From: Luzula sylvatica | Taxonomy: Eukaryota > Streptophyta > Magnoliopsida > Poales > Juncaceae | Direction: 5' to 3' | Length of the DNA stretch: 64,000 nt | NCBI GenBank assembly: GCA_946800325.1 | Contig: OX326961.1 | Coordinates: 53,611,793-53,675,792, forward strand | Shown here: positions 1-10,178 of the stretch, one piece after another | Layout of the letters: each line of letters opens with the position of its first letter | How positions within the stretch are numbered: the stretch's first letter is position 1 | Notes under the pieces: generated by a model | Told to the model about the DNA's origin: nothing | The model's database searches: none | Seen by the model: only the letters and a program-made list of their open reading frames with translations | Translations under genes and position numbers: made by a program

Positions 1-1
1 C

Positions 2-916
2 AAGAGCACAATTCTAGCTCTAAATGCAAAGGTAGCTTCCCTAGAACTATCAGTCAAAGCATACCAAGCACAATTAAAGGAATTCCAAGGCTTCTCAAAG
101 TGTGAATGCAAAACCCTCAACCTTGAGATATCACACCTAAGATTAGAACTCCAAAACTCCAAAGTAGAAAATGAATCCTTGAAGAAGGCTTGTGCATCAC
201 GTGCACCAATCACCCCGTCATTGGATCAAATATTGAAAGGGGCGTTAGTGGGACAAAAGCCAAACGACAAGTCGGGTCTCAGGTTCAAAAAGGAGAGTAG
301 ACCCGGCCTCTCAAAATCCAATGATCAAAAAGGTAAACGGGAGAACAATCAACGAAACAATCGCGGAAATGCATTCATATACCGTGATCAAAACAAAGGT
401 AAAAATGTTAGAATGGAACACCCTACACATAATCGGTTCTATCATAGGGATAACCATTTTACGCAACCATCATCCCATAGACGTACCGATTTGGGACGAC
501 CCGAGTGTTGGTTTCAACCGTCCATATCAACCGCCAACCGTTTTACGCAACCATCAAATGGGTATTTTTATGAGGTGAATTACCCCGCCAACCGTCCATA
601 TCAACCGAGGGCTCCTAGACCTTACAACCATACGCGCAAACCTTTTCAACCGAAAAACAATTTTGTCAACTCAATGAAACCGATACCTCAAAAGAAACCC
701 CTAACAAACCAACTCTCAAATTACTTTGTCAAGAGTTCCGAAACCATCAACAAACCGACAATTGCTTTTTGCAATTATTGTTGCAAGTTAGGACACATAT
801 CCACGAGTTGTGATCTTCGCCACCCAAAATCCACTACAAATTTTGTATGGATGCGTAAAGATAGACACACCATGGGTCCCTCCACCTCAAAGGGTGTTGG
901 ACCATCAAGGACCTAA
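2..916 (+). pseudogene. gag-like C-terminal region with CCHC zinc knuckle (element B, partial)
   Basis: The frame is open from the window edge to the stop at 914-916, so the true start lies outside. The protein is basic and rich in Asn, Pro and Arg. Near its end it has a CX2CX4HX4C knuckle (CNYCCKLGHISTSC, about 772-813), as in nucleocapsid parts of plant copia gag proteins, which bind genomic RNA. It is followed by a WMRKD...GPSTSKGVGP tail. An early helical stretch (ILALNAKVASLELSVKAYQ) may form a coiled coil. The counterpart in element A (7094-8302) is about 90 percent identical by eye. No protease, integrase or RT follows in frame, so if functional it is only a packaging protein. Called pseudogene because the element is interrupted. 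Confidence 0.75.
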
Positions 917-1480
917 ATCATGTGTGAAAAACTCACTCCCTCGCCTCTCTACCATAAGCCAAACATTGAGGGGGAGTACGAGTACAAGAATTCATATTAG
1001 ATTAACTTTCAATATGAATTCCCTATTTTTTAATAAAAAATTTATAATTATCTACACACTTACAAAAAGGGAGAGAAAGGTATTTTGCTTCCATGTAGGC
1101 ACACAAGAGCGAAGAGAGAAGTCGAAGAGCTCATCGTATACAAAACTTCACGATCTATCTTAGAGGAAAAATGAGCTCTAGAAATCGATCAATAACTCTC
1201 TTTCGTAAGCTCGGCTCTCGGGTCCATGACCGGAGCAAAGGTATAATCGCTATATAAATGACTTAAAGCATTAGAGGTATTTGTATTTCTACAAATATCA
1301 TCGATGATCATGAATACTCGCATACATATTTTGTACAAATTTTTGTAAACCAATTCTTTTCGAAAAATATGATTTCATATCTATAAAACCTATTTTAAAT
1401 AAACTATTAGTTTTTGGAATTTTTGGAAACACCACTCTCGTCGAAAATCAAAATTTAGCAAACTCGTCACAGAAATATGT
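917..1480 (+). other. Element B spacer, no gene
   Basis: Non-coding part of element B between the gag stop and the palindrome array. It includes a short region similar to 6560-7090 of element A. The six-frame reading shows only short overlapping frames that are not conserved between the two copies. Confidence 0.6.
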
Positions 1481-1890
1481 CCGTTATAACGCACCAATGT
1501 GCGTTATAACGGAACTCCAGGACGCGAGCTAAACCCTGCTGAAATGATGAGTTCCGTTATAACGGATCAACCAATCCGTTGTAACGGACACGTCCATTCC
1601 GTTATAACGGATGTGACTGCGTTACAACGGAACACATAACACTGAAACTCCTCTCCAACCATATACCTCCGTTACAACGCATGAACCAAAGCGTTATAAC
1701 GGACATGTGCGTTATAACGGAATATTTCCGTTGTAATGCACTTCTGCAGGACAAGTCAGATTTCGCCCAAATCAGAGTTCCGTTACAACGGACTATACAG
1801 CGTTATAACGGACTATAGAAAATATCAGTTTCCTGAAACCCTAGCAGTACTACGTTATAACGGAACTCAACTTCCGTTGTAACGGAGTTC
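1481..1890 (+). repeat. Palindrome array, internal region of element B (CGTTATAACG / CGTTGTAACG type)
   Basis: About sixteen copies of a short inverted motif, CCGTT + two bases + AACGG, lie in 400 bp, often in pairs 10-25 bp apart (for example at 1554-1567 and 1575-1588). Several are perfect 14-bp palindromes (TCCGTTATAACGGA). The same kind of array sits at the equivalent place in element A (6205-6545) and in the B LTR (11897-12453). Each motif contains AACGG in both orientations, which is the core bound by plant three-repeat MYB proteins (established knowledge). Binding here is inference. Confidence 0.85.
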
Positions 1891-2143
1891 GGGAAAACTG
1901 CACAATAAACCCCTCGCCTGGATTTTCTTTCCACTATCTTCACTTCTCTCCACTTCGTAAAAACTACTCCTCTTCCCAAAACATCCGAAAAATCTCTCCA
2001 AAACCGAAGACCTTCTCAAATCCCTCAACTTTAAACCTATCCACTTCATCAAAACCGAAAATCCAACCTATTTAAACCCCTAATTCTTCCTAAAATCCTC
2101 CAAGTTCTCAAATTTCTCCCTAATCTCTTCTCTCCAACATTCA

Positions 2144-2591
2144 ATGGCATCCAAGAGTAGAAGCAAGCGTCCGATGCCCACCGGTGCTCGTCGGTTCGAG
2201 TTTCACAATACGGAGAATCATTATCTCTATGAAACGATCACTAAAGCTCGGAGATATCAAAACGACTTCGCCAATCGCGCGGTAGGCGCATGTTTCTTCG
2301 TCGAATTTCCGGCCGAAGTAATCTCTCTGCGCGAGTCCATTCAACCTCGAATCACAAATTGGAGCATTCAAGGATTGTGTGATCTTCAACACCCATACTA
2401 CAAAGAAGTAGTTCGCCTATTCTATGCTAAAGCAACCCATGATCACGACAACAACCTCATACGGAGATATCTCTTCGGTAAGGAAATCGTTATTTCCGAA
2501 GAAAATTTGCGTGAATGGTTGGGCTTGTCCGATCGTGGGGAAAAGTTTTATATTAGTTGCGGCGACTCATACCACGGCAACGACTCGGAAG
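2144..2591 (+). pseudogene. Second ORF of element B, N-terminal half (plant 'putative transposon protein' type)
   Basis: An ORF starting MASKSRSKRPMPTGARR runs open until element A interrupts it at 2591/2592, after the motif SYHGNDSE. It contains FFVEFPAEVISLRESIQPR, VVRLFYAKA and EENLREWLGLS. This layout resembles the domain annotated in plants as 'putative plant transposon protein' or the ATHILA ORF1-like family (recognised by pattern, not searched). The second half resumes at 10179. The element A copy (4890-6140) keeps the same order. The role of this protein in a retrotransposon is unknown. It might be an accessory gag- or envelope-like protein, but nothing in the sequence proves this. 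Confidence 0.7.
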
Positions 2592-4420
2592 TGTTGATTA
2601 ATTCTAACCTAGAGGGGGGTAAATTTGGCAATCTAACTTATACTTAGTTTAGATTTAACCTAATTTACGGTGCGGAATAAATAATAATTTAGATGATAAA
2701 GATGATACCGTACAAACACTTTGACACAAGATGTTTGTTTACGAAGTTCGGTAGGTGGTTGCTTTGTAGCTTTAACTCACCCTTTACTCGCTTAATTGAC
2801 CGATTCAATTATTTGCGAGTACCTATGTCTCCGGGAATGCCTTGTGCCTCTTTTTGGCTTTCGATTGAATTCCAACTCAACTCGATTACAAGGATTTGCC
2901 TAGATCGATTTACACGCTTCTATCGATCTATAGCTTAGGCTCTTTACACTTTGTTGCACTAGCCTATTACATTTTTTCACTAATCGAGCTACAACGTGAT
3001 CGGTCACGTGAGTGGGATACGATTAGTGGAGAATATCGAAAGTAGATCAACGATCTAAAGAGGTTTCTCAAGCTATCAATGGATATAGATAATCACAGCT
3101 TAGGGTTTCTCTCTTTTTAGGTTTGAATGTTTGAAAATGAGGAAGTGGGAGAGAGAGACCCATGAAGGATTCTATTTATACTCTCTATAGAAATCCTTCA
3201 GAAAACTTGTAGTGCGTTCGAACGCATACAGTCCGTTCGGAACGCACTTGAAGTTTGCACTAGCCGTTTCAAAATAACGTGCAAGTACATCTTGGGTCCG
3301 TTCGAACGTACAATGTCCGTTCGTAACGTACTCAATTATACATAGCATTTTGCGTTCACAGGAACAAGAGTCCGTTCAACGCACTGAAAAGTGGGTGAAC
3401 GGATTCCAGGTTGTCCGTTCGAACGCACATGTGTGTTCGTTCGAACTCACACATCCCTGTGACGTTTTCCGTTCACAGGAAGGATTGTCCGTTCAACGCA
3501 CTCAGAAGGTGGGTGAACGGATTATAATTATCCGTTCGAATGGACATGATTGTTCGTTCGAACGTACACATCCCTGTGACACGTTTGGTTCTAATCAAGC
3601 TTTAAAGTTTTGATATTTTAGCAAGTCCGTTCTGAACGGACTTTGAGTTCGTTCAGAACGCACTTCCTGCTTGACTGAACTCTTTTATTTTGAACATGAT
3701 TTTACTTGAGTTCTACTAGGTTTGTACCTATGGTTTATTTGTGGCGTATCCCACTCACGGAAGGCTTCAACATCTTGAGTCTTGATGTATTCCAATGGCC
3801 TTCCTTGTGTTCTTCTTTTCTTGTTTATGTTGAGACTTCATGTCCTGATTCTTGATGTAATCCAATGAAGTCCTCCTTCACAAGTCCTCCTTCATCTTCG
3901 TATCGTACCTATGTTATCCTGCACTTTTCTGGATGTATACATTAGTAATGACAGTGTTTTGAAATAATCAAACTATCAGGAAATTTGAACCAACAAACTC
4001 CCCCTTTTGATTAATTTCAAAACACTGTCGGTTTGGAGAGTTTCACCATTTAGTTGAGAACTTTCCGTACGATCGTTTCTCCCCCATTTTGAAAGAGATC
4101 AAAAGGGCCAAGGAGACTTCAACAACGGAAGGCTCCCCCTAAATGCGAGCTCCCCCTCAAAGAATGAATTGATGAATGTATGAGCTCGTAAATATGATCA
4201 AATTCTTTTGTTTTGCTTCTTGTTCCTTCGATGCTCTTCATCATCTTCATTCATGTGCGTCTTGATTTTCTCCGTGATTCTTCGACGTCTTTGATTCTTG
4301 TTATTCTTGATTGATCATTTCATTTTGTACCTGTCTCCTACACATTTATCTTGCTAGATTTTGTTAGTAGTATCGACATTGTATTTGAGATAATCAAACA
4401 ATAGGAAATTTGAACCAACA
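2592..4420 (-). repeat. 3' LTR of element A (1829 bp, chimeric)
   Basis: Starts and ends with TGTTG...CAACA. In the sense direction it has two successive LTR-like starts. The outer one begins at 4420 (TGTTGGTTCAAATTTCC) and matches the start of the element B LTR for about 240 bp. After a further ~170 bp, a polypurine-tract-like AAAAGGGGGAGTT (about 4010-3996) is followed by a second TGTTGGTTCAAATTTCC at 3995. The palindrome array (about 3665-3205) and a TATAAATAG box (about 3180-3172) follow. It is nearly identical to 8345-10173. Confidence 0.92.
3205..3670 (-). repeat. Palindrome array in element A LTR (CGTTCGAACG type)
   Basis: Repeated inverted motifs with the core CGTTCGAACG, flanked by TC/TG on the left and GA/CA on the right, for example the 14-bp palindrome TGCGTTCGAACGCA near 3213-3226. 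Variants have a shifted centre (CCGTTCTGAACGGA, CGTTCAACGC). The array lies directly upstream, in the sense direction, of the LTR TATA box at about 3172-3180. That is an enhancer position. An identical array occurs at 8958-9423. Confidence 0.85.
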
Positions 4421-4437
4421 AACTCCCCCTTTTGATT
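4421..4437 (-). promoter_or_regulatory. Polypurine tract of element A
   Basis: Read on the minus strand, AATCAAAAGGGGGAGTT immediately precedes the 3' LTR. This is the usual primer for plus-strand DNA synthesis. Element B has the same tract at about 11535-11548. Confidence 0.85.
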
Positions 4438-4889
4438 CATTTCAAAACAATGTCGATTTGGAGAGATACATCGATTATAGGTATCTTTCCAATACGATTA
4501 TCCTTTCTCCCCCTTTTTGAAAGTGGATCAAAAGGGAGTGTAATGGAAAAATCATGAAGGAAAGCTCCCCCTACATACAAACTCCCCCTAAACACGTGCA
4601 TATCGCTCGTGTATAGGCTTTGATGTAGTTGAATACTCTTTAAATTATGAATGATTTTTGAGATTAGTATGTGATATAGTTTTTGAATTTTAGTAATGAA
4701 AATGTTAACTAAAAATATAATACTCATTTGCACAAATATTTTAACCAAATCTATTCTTAACACAATTTCAAATTTTAGCACAACTAAACAAGAGTTTCGA
4801 AAACAAATATGTCAAAGAAACATGCAAATAGCTACTAATTTTTAGAAAATATTTTTATGCTCTAATGAGCTAGGTAGACGCACACAACT
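4438..4889 (-). other. 3' untranslated region of element A, no gene
   Basis: Non-coding DNA between the second ORF and the polypurine tract. It is homologous to 11050-11534 of element B. It contains extra purine tracts (AGGGGGAGTTTGTATG, AGGGGGAGCTTTCC) that could act as secondary plus-strand primers. Confidence 0.6.
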
Positions 4890-6140
4890 CTAATCGTCTC
4901 CGGTCGAGTCTTCCTCCTCGGGATCGTCGTTGGTTTGAAGGCGACGGTTCAATGCCTCGAAGTGGGTGTCCATGCGTTCAAATAGTTCGGCACGAACTTA
5001 AACCGCATGGCTCCGGGTGAGAGTGTTGTCGGCGAAGATCTCATCTCGTATTTCTTCGGTGCGAGTGTTTATGGCGAGGGTTTGGGCTTCGAGAAGTGCT
5101 TGGATGTCCTCGAGAGTGAACGACGGTTGAGTGGATGAGCTCGAACCATCATTGAGTGAACGGCGTTTGTGCCCGCGGGAGGATTCCGGAGGATTGGCGG
5201 TCTCTTGCGCCGGAGGGTCAAAAGAAACCCATGCGGAGGGAATCTCGGGAAAGTAGTATGGACCGGCTCGGTTGTTTCGACTATAGTGGTCCGAGAGTGC
5301 TTTCTTGCCTTTGCGAGTTAATCCGAAAACTTCGAGGCATTCGGGAGTCAAGAGATTTTCGGTTGTTACCTTCCCGAATGGCCAATCAGATTCCGGTATC
5401 CTAAATCCGAATTTGAAACATGCGAGAGTGATTATGTGTCCATAGGGAAGAGAGGCGGTGCCGACTCGCAACGAGTATTCCATATGCTTGATGATCAAGT
5501 TTGGAACGTTGATGGTGGGTGTATCTTGGTACCAAAGGTTGTAGATCAAAACCTTGTTTCGAGCTTCGAGATTTGTTTTGAGTTTTACAACCGGGGTGAG
5601 AACGTTGTTCCCGATTTGCCAAGTGACCCGGAGATTTGGTTCGTGTTTCGTGGCGTAATCGTATATTCTATCATTCGTGGTGATTTTGTCTACCTCGTCC
5701 GAGTCGTTTCCGTGATACGAATAACCACGACTAATATAGAACCTCTCACCGTCCGCGGACAACCCAAGCCATTCGATTAAATTTGATTCGGAAATAGTTA
5801 TCTCCTTACCGAGGAGATAGCTTCAAATGAATTTCTCATCATCGTCGTGCTTGGCATGAGCGTAGAAAAGACGCACAATTTGGTTGTATGCGGGGTATTG
5901 AAGACTACACAACCCACCGAGACTCCAATTGTCGATTCGATGTTGCACTTTTTCGCGAAGCGTGATAGCCTCGGGAGGAATTTCCACGTAAAAGCATTTC
6001 GCCACCGGACACTCTTTGAACTCGTCCTGAAATTTGCGTGCTTGCGTAATTGATTCGAAGAGGTAGTGGTTTTCGGTATTATTGAACTCAAATCAGCGAT
6101 TGCCGGTTGGTAATGGTCGTTTGGCCCTCTTTGTAGACAT
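4890..6140 (-). pseudogene. Second ORF of element A (plant 'putative transposon protein' type) with three stops
   Basis: Read on the minus strand from ATG at 6140-6138 (MSTKRAKRPLPTGNR) to a TAG at 4892-4890, about 416 codons. Three in-frame stops interrupt it: just after the first 15 codons, within KFI*SYLLGKE near 5823, and at 5000-4998 after LTRSHAV. It aligns along its length with the element B copy: FYVEIPPEAITLREKVQ, VRLFYAHAKHDDDEK, LIEWLGLS, VLIYNLWYQDTPTINVP, LPYGHIITLACFKFG, and an acidic C-terminus. The family looks like the plant 'putative transposon protein' domain (recognised by pattern). The stops show that this copy made no full-length protein, although the element is young. 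Function unknown. Confidence 0.75.
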
Positions 6141-6204
6141 TTTCGAGAGAGAGAGAGAGTGTTAGGAAGAAAGCAGTTGAACAGGTTTTATGCAGTTATC
6201 GTGA

Positions 6205-6545
6205 ACTCCGTTGCAACGGAAGTATAGTTACGTTGTAACACAATCGTCGAATTTTTGGGGGTATTCAACTGGTATTTCAGTAGTTCGTTACAACGAAATA
6301 GGTTCGTTGTAACGCACATGTCCGTTGTAACGGGTTGGTTTATCCGTTATAACGGACTTCTGTGTTTGGAGAGGCTTTCTGAGCTGAGGTAGACCGTTGT
6401 AACGCAGTAAATTCCGTTACCACGGAGAGGGCATATCCGTTGCAACGGATTGGTTTATCCGTTGTAATGAAACTTGTGATGTAGCAGGTTTTAGCTCGCC
6501 TTATTGAGTTCCGTTGTAACGCACATTGGTGCGTTGTAACGGACT
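6205..6545 (-). repeat. Palindrome array, internal region of element A
   Basis: A cluster of CCGTT-NN-AACGG motifs, more degenerate than at 1481-1890 but at the same place between gag and the second ORF. Examples are TCCGTTATAACGGA near 6341-6354 and GCGTTGTAACGGA near 6530-6543. Confidence 0.8.
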
Positions 6546-6560
6546 ATCTTCTGAGAAGAA

Positions 6561-7093
6561 GTTTTAAAATTTTGATTTTGAAGAGGCTTTGTGTGTCAAA
6601 AATTCCGAAAATATATATTTTTATTTAAAATAGGTTTTATGGATGTGGAAGTATGTAATTTTTGAAAAATTTGTGTACAAAATTTTTATAAAAATGAGCA
6701 TGCGAGTATTCAAGACAATCGATGATATTTGTATAATTACAAATAGCTTTAATGCTTAAGTTATTTATGGAGCGATTATACCTTTGCTCCGGTCATGGAC
6801 CCGAGAACCAAGCTTACGAAGGAGAACTCTTGATCGATTTCTAGAGCTTATTTTTCTTCTACGATAGATCGTGAAGTTTTGTATATGATGAGCTTTTCGA
6901 CTTCTCTCTTCGTTCTTGTGTGCCTACATGGAAGCAAGAATACCTTTCTCGCCCTTTTCATAAGTGTGTAGATAATTATAAAAATAGGGAATTCATATTG
7001 AAGGTTAATCTAATATAAATTCTTGTACTCATACTCCCCCTTAATGTTTGGCTTATGGTAGTGTGGTGAGGGAGTGAGTTTTTCACACGTGAT
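6561..7093 (-). other. Element A spacer, no gene
   Basis: AT-rich non-coding DNA homologous to 917-1480 of element B in inverse orientation. No conserved reading frame was seen. Confidence 0.55.
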
Positions 7094-8302
7094 TTAGGTC
7101 CTTGGTGGTCCAACACCCTTTGAGGTGGAGGGGCCCATGGTGTGTCTATCTTTACGCATCCATACAAATTTTGGAGTGGATTTTGGGTAGCGAAGATCAC
7201 AACTCGTGGATATGTGTCCTAACTTACAGCAATAATTGCAAAAAGCAATTGTTGGTTTGTTGATGGTTTCAGAACTCTTGACAAAGTAATTTGAGAGTTG
7301 GTTTGTTAGGGGTTTCTTTTGAGGTATCGGTTTGGTTGAGTTGACAAAATTGTCTTTCGGTTGAAAAGGTTTGCGCGTACGGTTGTAAGGTCTAGGAGCC
7401 CTCGGTTGATATGGACGGTTGGCGGGGTAATTTACCTCATAAAAGTACCCATTTGATCCCCGTTGAAACCAACACTCGGGTCGTCCCAAATCGGTACGTC
7501 TCTGGGATGATGGTTGCGTAAAATGGTTATCCCTATGATAGAACCTATTATTTGTAGGGTGTTCCATTCTAACATTCTTACCTTTGTTTTGGTCACAGTA
7601 TATGAATGCATTTCCGCGATTGTTTCGTTGATTGTTCTCCCGTTTACCTTTTTGATCATTGGATTTTGAGAGACCGGGTCTACTCTCCTTTTTGAACCCG
7701 AGACCCGACTTATCGTTTGGCTTCTGTCCCACTAACGCCCCTTTCAATATTTGATCCAATGATGGGGTGCTTGGTGCACGTGATGCACAAGCCTTCTTCA
7801 AGGATTCATTTTCTACTTTGGAGTTTTGGAGTTCTAGTCTTAGGTGTGATATCTCAAGGTTGAGGGTTTTACATTCACACTTTGAGAAGCCTTGGAATTC
7901 CTTTAATTGTGCTTGGTATGCTTTTACTGATAGTTCTAGGGAAGCTACCTTTGCATTTAGAGCTAGAATTGTGCTCTTGTCTTTTCACTCCTTTGAACAT
8001 GGTTCATCAACGTCTCTTAAGAGGTCGTCGAATGATTCAAGTTCGAGTTTCGTGTTGAATTTTGGTGAGGAACATGAACTCGAGGTTGGACTAATTGAAT
8101 GGAATATAGGGTTGAGAATTACCTCATTACCTCGGTTATGTGGTGAACTAGATGAGGATACGTGAGAGGTGAAGCTCATAGAGTGCGGTGTACATGGTTT
8201 CGGTATTGAAGCTCGTTGGACAATCATAGCTTGAATTGCTCTTTCTACCACATCATCGATCGATGTTACCATTAAGGCCTTGATCGTTATACAAATTGTC
8301 AC
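7094..8302 (-). pseudogene. gag remnant of element A with one in-frame stop
   Basis: A single minus-strand frame runs from ATG at 8302 to the stop at 7094, broken by a TGA near 7985 (SKE*KDKST). The N-terminal 105 residues are Ser/Pro-rich. The middle is helical, and the C-terminal half has the CNYCCKLGHISTSC zinc knuckle. The frame begins only about 30 bp from the primer-binding site, and the conserved UBN2-type gag core seen in the copia element at 51218 is not recognisable. So this appears to be only the RNA-binding end of a copia gag. Confidence 0.75.
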
Positions 8303-8330
8303 CTTTACTCAAAGAGACGGTTAGTATTTT

Positions 8331-8342
8331 GCTCTGATACCA
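8331..8342 (-). promoter_or_regulatory. Primer-binding site of element A (initiator tRNA-Met type)
   Basis: On the minus strand the sequence is TGGTATCAGAGC, two bases inside the 5' LTR. It matches the classic plant retrotransposon site complementary to the 3' end of initiator tRNA-Met. It fixes the orientation of the element. Confidence 0.93.
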
Positions 8343-8344
8343 AT

Positions 8345-10173
8345 TGTTGATTAATTCTAACCTAGAGGGGGGTAAATTTGGCAATCTAACTTATACTTAG
8401 TTTAGATTTAACCTAATTTACGGTGCGGAATAAATAATAATTTAGATGATAAAGATGATACCGTACAAACACTTTGACACAAGATGTTTGTTTACGAAGT
8501 TCGGTAGGTGGTTGCTTTGTAGCTTTAACTCACCCTTTACTCGCTTAATTGACCGATTCAATTATTTGCGAGTACCTACGTCTCCGGGAATGCCTTGTGC
8601 CTCTTTTTGGCTTTCGATTGAATTCCAACTCAACTCGATTACAAGGATTTGCCTAGATCGATTTACACGCTTCTGTCGATCTATAGCTTAGGCTCTTTAC
8701 ACTTTGTTGCACTAGCCTATTACACTTTTTCACTAATCGAGCTACAACGTGATCGGTCACGTGAGTGGGATACGATTAGTGGAGAATATCGAAAGTAGAT
8801 CAACGATCTAAAGAGGTTTCTCAAGCTATCAATGGATATAGATAATCACAGCTTAGGGTTTCTCTCTTTTTAGGTTTGAATGTTTGAAAATGAGGAAGTG
8901 GGAGAGAGAGACCCATGAAGGATTCTATTTATACTCTCTATAGAAATCCTTCAGAAAACTTGTAGTGCGTTCGAACGCATACAGTCCGTTCGGAACGCAC
9001 TTGAAGTTTGCACTAGCCGTTTCAAAATAACGTGCAAGTACATCTTGGGTCCGTTCGAACGTACAATGTCCGTTCGTAACGTACTCAATTATACATAGCA
9101 TTTTGCGTTCACAGGAACAAGAGTCCGTTCAACGCACTGAAAAGTGGGTGAACGGATTCCAGGTTGTCCGTTCGAACGCACATGTGTGTTCGTTCGAACT
9201 CACACATCCCTGTGACGTTTTCCGTTCACAGGAAGGATTGTCCGTTCAACGCACTCAGAAGGTGGGTGAACGGATTATAATTATCCGTTCGAATGGACAT
9301 GATTGTTCGTTCGAACGTACACATCCCTGTGACACGTTTGGTTCTAATCAAGCTTTAAAGTTTTGATATTTTAGCAAGTCCGTTCTGAACGGACTTTGAG
9401 TTCGTTCAGAACGCACTTCCTGCTTGACTGAACTCTTTTATTTTGAACATGATTTTACTTGAGTTCTACTAGGTTTGTACCTATGGTTTATTTGTGGCGT
9501 ATCCCACTCACGGAAGGCTTCAACATCTTGAGTCTTGATGTATTCCAATGGCCTTCCTTGTGTTCTTCTTTTCTTGTTTATGTTGAGACTTCATGTCCTG
9601 ATTCTTGATGTAATCCAATGAAGTCCTCCTTCACAAGTCCTCCTTCATCTTCGTATCGTACCTATGTTATCCTGCACTTTTCTGGATGTATACATTAGTA
9701 ATGACAGTGTTTTGAAATAATCAAACTATCAGGAAATTTGAACCAACAAACTCCCCCTTTTGATTAATTTCAAAACACTGTCGGTTTGGAGAGTTTCACC
9801 ATTTAGTTGAGAACTTTCCGTACGATCGTTTCTCCCCCATTTTGAAAGAGATCAAAAGGGCCAAGGAGACTTCAACAACGGAAGGCTCCCCCTAAATGCG
9901 AGCTCCCCCTCAAAGAATGAATTGATGAATGTATGAGCTCGTAAATATGATCAAATTCTTTTGTTTTGCTTCTTGTTCCTTCGATGCTCTTCATCATCTT
10001 CATTCATGTGCGTCTTGATTTTCTCCGTGATTCTTCGACGTCTTTGATTCTTGTTATTCTTGATTGATCATTTCATTTTGTACCTGTCTCCTACACATTT
10101 ATCTTGCTAGATTTTGTTAGTAGTATCGACATTGTATTTGAGATAATCAAACAATAGGAAATTTGAACCAACA
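8345..10173 (-). repeat. 5' LTR of element A (1829 bp)
   Basis: Same length as 2592-4420. I noticed only three substitutions (around positions 8579, 8673 and 8725). It contains the same two LTR-like starts, palindrome array and TATA box. The outer edge is followed by the target duplication GGAAG at 10174-10178. Confidence 0.92.
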
Positions 10174-10178
10174 GGAAG

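Larger units (their letters stand above)
2592..10173 (-). mobile_element. Element A: complete, recently inserted non-autonomous LTR retrotransposon
   Basis: A 7582-bp element in minus orientation. The 5' LTR is 8345-10173, the primer-binding site 8331-8342, gag remnant 7094-8302, palindrome array 6205-6545, second ORF 4890-6140, polypurine tract about 4421-4437 and 3' LTR 2592-4420. It is bounded by the 5-bp target duplication GGAAG (2587-2591 and 10174-10178). Both LTRs are exactly 1829 bp, and I noticed only three substitutions between them, so insertion was recent. There is no RT, RNase H or integrase, and both ORFs carry stops. It must have been mobilised by enzymes supplied in trans, probably by a related copia element (inference). 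Confidence 0.93.

Noticed and set aside
2693..2938. 81-residue ORF conserved at 8446-8691
   Set aside because: Both lie in the R-U5 part of the two element A LTRs, antisense to the element's transcript.
3350..3613. 87-residue ORF conserved at 9103-9366
   Set aside because: It is identical only because it lies in the two LTR copies; it reads through the palindrome array.
7767..8165. 132-residue plus-strand ORF
   Set aside because: It is the antisense shadow of the element A gag frame.
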